Part shown: positions 58,317-64,000 of the stretch, one piece after another
Numbering within the stretch: the first letter of the stretch is position 1
Layout: each line of letters opens with the position of its first letter
Assembly: GCA_030549775.1 (NCBI GenBank)
Contig: CM060174.1
Span: 45,860,707-45,924,706 of the forward strand
From: Tamarix chinensis
Lineage: Eukaryota > Streptophyta > Magnoliopsida > Caryophyllales > Tamaricaceae
DNA length: 64,000 bases
Reading direction: 5' to 3'
Translations under genes and position numbers: made by a program
Notes under the pieces: model-generated
Told to the model about the DNA's origin: nothing
Database searches by the model: none
The model's input: only the letters and a program-made list of their open reading frames with translations

Positions 58317-59400
58317 CTCCCTTCTTTTTCCCCCGAGCGCCACCCTGCATCTCCCTCTCCCTTTCTTTTTTCTTCTTCTCCCAACGCCTCGACCCAGCAA
58401 CTCCCCGACCCGTCACCATCACCATAACCACCTGCACCTCGGGCACGCTGGCCACCGCCCCGCTGCCACCTTCTGCCACCACCTGCCTCTCTCTCTCTCT
58501 CTCCTCTATACCTATTTTTCTTTCATCATTTTGGAAGCTAGCAGGTTGTGCATACCCATCCCGCATGGCCACCCTTCCCCTTCTCCCCCTTCCTCTCCCT
58601 GTCACCCTACCACCTCCCTGCCACCCTAAACACTACCACCGACTGCCACCTATCCCCTACCCTTCCACTTCTTTTTCTTCTCCCCTTTCAGCCATTTTCG
58701 GTCCCATCCTTTTGAGCCCCTTACCCTTTGATCTCCTCTCTCTCCCATTTCTTCTTCTCCCATTCCACCCCTATTTGTGCACGTCGCCCCCCTCCGCCGC
58801 TCCAACTACCACACCCACAACCTGCAATGCCTCCTGCCACCTTCTACTACCACCCTGCACCACCACAATACACCCTTTTGGGCCATCTCATAGCCTTTCT
58901 TCCTCCCCGCCTATTTTTCTCTCCATTTTACACCTTCTCGGAATCCCACCTGCAACCCCTCCTTTTGCCACTGTCTAGCCATCTCTGTCACCACCCAACC
59001 CACCATTCAACTCCCTGCAACCTCTTCTATGATCCCCATACATTGTTTGGTTGAAACAAGTCCCCTAACCCCTTCATTTTTCCCTCCTCTTTTCCTTCCT
59101 TCTCAGCCCCTCCACCTCGACCCACTTCGGCAGCCACCTTCATGGCCTCGATGCCGCCTCCTCTGCCGCACTTGGCCGTCGTGAACCCATCCATGACAAC
59201 CACCTACACCCCCTCTTCACTCCTGCACCATTCCCTTACCTTAAATCCTCCCCCACCTTCCATCTTTTCTAGCCTAAAGACCCCAACCCGAAAACACCCC
59301 TTCCACCCTCTTTTCATGCAACCTTCGACCATTCCACCCTTATTTTTACATGCAGCTCATGCTTCATATGCAGCATCAGCTTCTACATTTATTGGCCATT
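58317..59400 (+). other. CT-rich island of LTR C (right part)
   Basis: Pyrimidine-rich with several overlapping Pro/Ser/Leu-rich frames (58286-58978, 58306-58629, 58728-59054, 59142-59408). The first starts inside LTR I and crosses the insertion edge, so it cannot be an old gene. Homologous to 16262-17460. Confidence 0.6.
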
Positions 59401-59673
59401 TTTATTAAAAATTTTAAGGTATAATAATATTTAAATTAATTATTTCCTTAAGTAAAATTTATAAAGTCTTATGTTTTGATTTTCTTATTTCTAATATAAT
59501 AAATATTGATATTATTTTTAGGTATTGGTTTTGCTAATCAATAATTGAATCTTTAACCGAAATACCGGTAAGATTCAATTTTGTGGGAATTAAGGTAATC
59601 GTTAAACCCCACTTAAACGTATGTTAGCACATTAGGATTTTTAATATGTTATCATGCTTGATATTTGTGGTTT

Positions 59674-59677
<4 letters not shown>

Positions 59678-59732
<55 letters not shown>
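59678..59732. repeat. (TA)n microsatellite
   Basis: About 27 uninterrupted TA units inside LTR C. The matching place in LTR A (near 17750) lacks the run, so it expanded in this copy. Confidence 0.95.
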
Positions 59733-59734
<2 letters not shown>

Positions 59735-60049
59735 CTTGTGTTGATTAATAAAAGGAAAGTATGCTAGTTTATGTGCTATGTGTGGAAACATTGGTTACGG
59801 AAAAAGAGTTTGGCTATTGATGAAAGTGTTAAGTACTTATCCTTATTATTTTATGTTATTGTGACCATTTATGCATGAATAATATTATTGTGAGCCCTAG
59901 GGGCATTTTAGTAATATTCCTTGTGCGAGATTATGGCCTAATATGTGTGGGTGCTACTATATATTATGTTAAAATATAATAGTTGGTGGAGTTGGATATT
60001 GTTAATGGAGTATTAATATTATTATTCCGTGCAGTAATGATAATTTAAT

Positions 60050-61190
60050 AAAAGTGGTGTAACAAAGGGGGTAAAGTGGTAATTTTGGAGGCAAAAGGGC
60101 AATATGGTAATTTTATAAGTAAAGGGGTATTATTGTAATTTTGGGAGTAAAGGGTAAAGTGGTAATTTTGGAAAAGAAGGGAAAAATGATAATTTTGTAA
60201 GGAAAGATAAAAATAGTAATTTTGGATGTAAAAGGGCAAAATAGTAATTTGTAAAGTAAAAGGGGTGTTATGGTAATTTTATAAGTAAAAGGGTATTGTG
60301 GTAATTTTGTAAATAAAAAGATATTATGGTAATTTGGAAGTAAGGGGTAGAAGGGTAATTTTGTAAATTAAAAGGATATTTATGGCACACTTGGGAGTAA
60401 GGGGTAACTTGGTAATAATGATAACGACGAAGAATAAATTGTTAATTAAATTATGATTAAAAAGGGTAATTGGATAATTATGATAATAAAGAAGGGTAAT
60501 TTGGTAAATTAACCAATAAAAAGGCATTATGGTAATTTTAATAATGGAGAAGGGTAATATAGTAATTATAAGAATGGAGAAGGGTAAATTAATAATTATA
60601 AATATGGAGAAGGGTAAATTAATAATTATAAATATGGAGAAGGGTAAATTGGTAATTATAATTATGAATAAGGGTAAATTAATAATTGTAATTATGAAGA
60701 AGGGTAATTTGGGATTTATAATAATTGAAAAGGGTAAAATGGCAATTATAATAATTGAGAGGGGTAAAATGGTAATTATGATCAAGGAGAATGTAATTTT
60801 GTAATTTATCCAACTAAGGGGCAATTTGGTAATTTAACTGACTAAAGGGTAAATTGGTAATTATTTAACCAACTAAAGGGGCAAAATGGTAATCATGATA
60901 ATGAAGGAGGGTAATTTGATAATTTATCCAACTTAAGAGCAATTTAGTAATTATAACAAAGAAGAAGGGCAATGTGGTAATCTAACCAACCAAAGGGGAA
61001 ATATGATAAGTGTAGCAATTATGAGGGGTGAATGGTGATCTAAAAAGCATAGGAGATAACTTGGTAACCTAAACCGAGTAAAGGGTAATTTGGTAAATAA
61101 GCAACCAAAAGGGTAATATGGTAATTTGTCAAGTAAGGAAGGGATGACTTAGCAATTATATAAGTAAGGAGTAAATGAATAATTTGTACC
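60050..61190 (+). repeat. GGTAATTTT minisatellite (copy C)
   Basis: Variable units, including three nearly identical 30-bp units at about 60571-60660 (AATATGGAGAAGGGTAAATT plus AATAATTATA). The 30-bp period keeps frames open on both strands (60324-60824 minus, 60529-60804 plus), which read as Ile- and Lys-rich repeats. Treated as non-coding. Confidence 0.88.
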
Positions 61191-61844
61191 TGACATGTTG
61201 TTGTGATTGCTGAATTTCATAATATGACTCAAATAACGTTGATTAGCAAGGTAAGATTATTTGATAATTAGTAAGTATCATGAGAACGAATCCTAATTCG
61301 GAATTAGATGAGACTATGACGGCCTTAATGATTTCTCTGTGTTATCTTGGATAACCGCCTGAATAAGAAATGACTAATGATATCAGAACAATTGAAAGTG
61401 AATAAGTATCTGATTATTGTGTTTTTCATGATCACTTTAATTAAGACACTAATACTTAAAGTGAAAGACCTCAAGATCGGGAATGGTGGCTCTTTAGGGG
61501 TCGCTACCCTAAATACGTGGTTTAGCCCACGATTATTCTAGTATTTGCTTGTGTGCCTTTGTGCCCCAGTCAAGCCCTATATCTTAATCTATCTAGCTCT
61601 ACAGGCCTAGTTAGGGGGTATGCATACTTATGGATTAGGTGTCCTTGTCGGTACGACCCCTACAGGCCTAGTTAGTAGCTTGTATGCACCGGTACGACCC
61701 ATGTACCTTTGTGTCTTGGGTTCTTGATCTCCCATCTAAGGCAAATAAATGGAATTTTTGTACTGATTAAAGAAAGGAAAAAATACTAATAATGAAAGTG
61801 AAAGATTAATGAGTCGGGACTAGCTGACTTATGATATTGAGTAC

Positions 61845-62290
61845 CGATCCACCGGTTATAATAGTGGCCCAGGAGCGTGTTGCCCTGGTAAGTGATTATG
61901 AGTACCAATCCATCGGATATAATAGTGGCCAGGAGTGTGTTGCCCTGGCAAGTGATTATGAGCACCAATCCACTAGATATAATAGTGGCCCAGGAGCGTG
62001 TTGCCCTGGATGATGTTGATATATATTATGATCCACCGACAATAATAGTGGGTGTTCTGAGCTCAATAAAACCAGTCATGGATGTGAATAAGTTATGGAA
62101 AATTACTAATCAATTATAGTGGAACACCATTGTTCCACGTGAGTTGGGGCTAGACCGGTCCACCGGCGAATAATAGTGGCCAGGAGCGTTTTACCCTAGA
62201 GACCGATCCACCGGCATAAAATAGTAGTTAGGTGTGTTCTGTCATATAAGTGACCAATCCACCGGCTATAATAGTGGGGTTCCCGCACTC
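61845..62290 (+). repeat. 61-bp motif minisatellite (copy C)
   Basis: Three 61-bp units (61845-62015) have GATCCACCGG-TATAATAGTGGCCC and GGAGCGTGTTGCCCTGG. A second block (62150-62290) has three shorter units of the 54/219-type wording (GACCGATCCACCGGCATAA). Both wordings thus occur in one LTR. Confidence 0.82.
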
Positions 62291-62828
62291 ACATGGATAT
62301 AAAATCCAATGGATGATTGAATAATGATGGGCTAATGGCTTAAGGCCCGAATATATTGATTCTACACTATGACTTGGCTTAAGGCCCAAAAGTATCGATT
62401 GTTCATTACGACTTATTGATATCTGATGTGAATGTTAATTATGTGAATATTATATATACCCATCTTTTTATATATGCATGTAGCTTTATACCATATGTTA
62501 CATTGCGGGCCTGCTTTTAAGTGTGTTTTAAAGGGTTACTCAGTACCGTAGTACTGAAGGGTCCCATTCGTGGGGTCCCTGCCTATTCAATGGGCAGTGT
62601 CCCTTGCAGGTCTTTTCAGGTGCTATTCAAGTGGGCAATGGGAAAGAGCGTAAGGATTATCTGGACTCTTAGGATTTTCCCTTTGCCTTTACTTCCTGGT
62701 TTAAATGTATTCCTTTTTCTTGTAACCACCATTGATGGAATCTATTCTTATAAAATGTTTACTTGCGCTACTCTGATTTAAAAATGGTTTGAATTTCTAG
62801 CAATTAATATTTTGTCCTTTAGCCTTAG

Positions 62829-62874
62829 CACTTGGTACTGGAACGGTATGAATGAACCGGTTTGGTACTAAGTG
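62829..62874 (+). promoter_or_regulatory. Conserved hairpin near LTR 3' end (copy C)
   Basis: Arms CACTTGGTACT (62829-62839) and GGTACTAAGTG (62864-62874) pair with wobbles. TGGCGGCAATATCCCC follows. Same position relative to the LTR end as in element A. Confidence 0.6.
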
Positions 62875-62978
62875 TGGCGGCAATATCCCCAAAATTCATG
62901 GTTTTATATTTTGCTTCCTCTATTTCCTTTAACAAAACGAAATTTTTCAGTAGTGAATTTTGGGGGTGTTACATGGTC

Positions 62979-63660
62979 TCAGTCAATACATTTAGCAAGC
63001 ACATAACAATACCTGATTTCTCTTTTGGTTTTTTTCACAATATCTTTTAGGCTAGCCACTTGTGCCTTCCATATGTTGATCTCTAAGGTGTTATACTTAA
63101 GTAGGTCTCTCTTGGCCTCTAGGTTGGTGATAGTAACACTTACAGTGTTGATCTCCAATAATGGTGCCTTTAACTTCTCTATCACCTCCTTATAACTACT
63201 ACCTAAGTTTGCAAGGAGGTAACTTCATTCTAGGTTTGGGTCAGCACATGATTCTGATAGTTATAGTTATGTTGAGCCTTCTTGAATTAATCAAAAATCT
63301 TGGCCCTCATTATCAGTTGCTACAAGAGTGTGAGTCAGCTATACCCCCACAATGATTATCCATGCCCAACAATGACTATCGAAGAAATATGATAACATAC
63401 TTACTCGAAAGGTGAGGTTCAAATCTGCTTAGAGTAGTTATGCCATCGTCATTCGCCTAGAAATCTCCTTGTCAATCGGAAACCCCATGGCTCAAAATAT
63501 TCCCAAGCTAGTACTATCATCTAGATTGCACTCATAGAATGAATACTCACCCACCAGACTTGGGGTTGTTTTGCCACATTCACCCATAATTTTTCCTTCT
63601 CCTCAATATTTCCTTAAGGGAATATTGGTCAAGTCATCAAGGGTAGCATTCTCCCCCTTT
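62979..63660 (-). pseudogene. Antisense coding remnant (extra ORF of the Tat element), N-terminal part
   Basis: 62979-63185 is open and reads KLKAPLLEINTVSVTITNLEAKRDLLKYNTLEINIWKAQVASLKDIVKKTKREI, a clear coiled-coil pattern. The stretch 63190-63660 is probably more of the same coding region in broken frames (for example around LQQLIMRAKIFD). It meets 56355 across solo LTR C with the target word TGGTC shared, so the two parts were once adjacent. No known catalytic domain is visible. Confidence 0.48.
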
Positions 63661-64000
63661 CTCTCCCTCAACTTTCCTTACCCAACTCTTACCCTTAGTA
63701 TTAATATTATTCTCCTTCATCAATAGTTAGAAGCTTGTTGGTTGTAAGTAATCTATTTAGCCTCAATAACTTAGCTCATAAGTGTTATTGAGTTTAGGTA
63801 AATTCCTCTATCTCAATCACCTTCACATGCTCATAAGGGTTCATATTCTTAAACCACTAAACAAGTTAAAGAAATAGCTAGCGGTAGGCCGCCAGTAGAC
63901 TCGACTACCTTGGCCATAACCACCTAACTAGCCTTCTCCATGACCTATACCACTTTAGATTTTAACTTTCCAATTACTTAGGAGCACTAGCTTTAGAAAC
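63661..64000. other. Unclassified, probably more of the Tat-like element
   Basis: No readable gene. Sequence style continues from the antisense remnant, and the window ends without a boundary. Confidence 0.35.

Larger units (their letters stand above)
56361..62973 (+). mobile_element. Giant solo LTR C, 6.6 kb including a nested solo LTR
   Basis: It begins TATAATCCCTCAAAATTTT and ends TTTTGGGGGTGTTACA, with a perfect target duplication TGGTC (56356-56360 and 62974-62978). Without the nested LTR I and its duplication it is about 5.23 kb. Internal order is AT start (56361-56660), CT-rich island (56660-56928 and 58317-59400), AT segment with (TA)n (59678-59732), GGTAATTTT minisatellite (60050-61190), unique block (61190-61840), motif minisatellite (61845-62290), and tail with hairpin. 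It is the only complete copy of this subfamily here and serves as reference for A and D. No internal region is present. Confidence 0.9.

Noticed and set aside
58286..58978. 230-codon frame as a gene
   Set aside because: It begins inside nested solo LTR I and crosses its boundary and target duplication, so it was created by the insertion.
60324..60824. Hydrophobic 166-codon frame (Ile/Leu-rich) as a membrane protein
   Set aside because: It is a translation of a 30-bp minisatellite. Equivalent arrays in LTRs A and D break into other frames.
1..64000. Search by eye for plastid or mitochondrial insertions, rRNA, snRNA or tRNA genes, or pararetrovirus sequence
   Set aside because: No recognisable stretch was seen. 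All RT sequences belong to LTR elements of gypsy type or to the LINE. Absence by eye is not proof; a database search would be decisive.

Overview
This window reads as plant (angiosperm) nuclear heterochromatin made almost entirely of nested, decayed LTR retrotransposons. I found no host protein gene, tRNA, rRNA, organelle insertion or CRISPR array. The plant assignment rests on Ty3/gypsy lineages recognised from degraded protein similarity (CRM-like, Athila-like, Tat-like), an initiator-Met-tRNA primer-binding site (TGGTATCAGAGC), an L1-type LINE, and AT-rich sequence full of AAT and TA microsatellites. Every polymerase-bearing element is broken by stops, frameshifts and insertions.

Layout. 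1-1063 is unclassified. 1064-1675 is an LTR-end fragment. 1690-6745 is a degraded CRM-like gypsy element with both LTRs. 7149-13633 is a minus-strand element (B) with only 732 bp between its LTRs and no gag. 13634-19203 is a plus-strand element (A) with a gag-like gene and no pol, held between very large LTRs. 19203-22936 is another minus-strand giant-LTR fragment (E) holding a 1.4-kb solo LTR. 22937-28605 is a second CRM-like element, split by a 2.48-kb solo LTR at 23722-26202. 28906-42796 is a minus-strand Athila-like element, interrupted by a LINE (29235-31278) with an inverted 5' segment and by a 5.47-kb solo LTR (35736-41205). 43478-47874 is a giant-LTR fragment (D). 47875-50870 is unclassified. 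50871-64000 is the 3' half of a Tat-like element, cut by solo LTRs at 50970-52506 and 52616-54162 and by a giant solo LTR at 56361-62973 that itself holds a solo LTR at 56934-58311.

The most notable system is the giant-LTR group (A, B, C, D, E, the solo LTRs at 23722 and 35736, and the fragment at 1064). Where both ends survive, the LTRs begin near TGTAAT and end GGGTGTTACA or close to it. They carry internal minisatellites, a strand-skewed CT-rich island, and a recurring motif near CCACTATTATAGCCGGTGGA. Six copies keep a hairpin just upstream of a GTGGCGG-like element near the LTR 3' end, and the arms vary together between copies. Elements A and B keep PBS, a second PBS-like site, doubled PPTs and a stem-loop before the PPT but encode at most Gag, so they would need enzymes from another element.

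Six solo LTRs have target-site duplications read directly from the flanks (GGAAG, CAAGG, TGGTC, CCTAA, TGAAG, and GACCT/GACCC with one mismatch). A seventh is weaker (GTTAG/ATTAG). LTR-LTR recombination therefore seems to be the main way elements have been lost here. Lineage names are my recognition of degraded protein similarity and were not checked by search.
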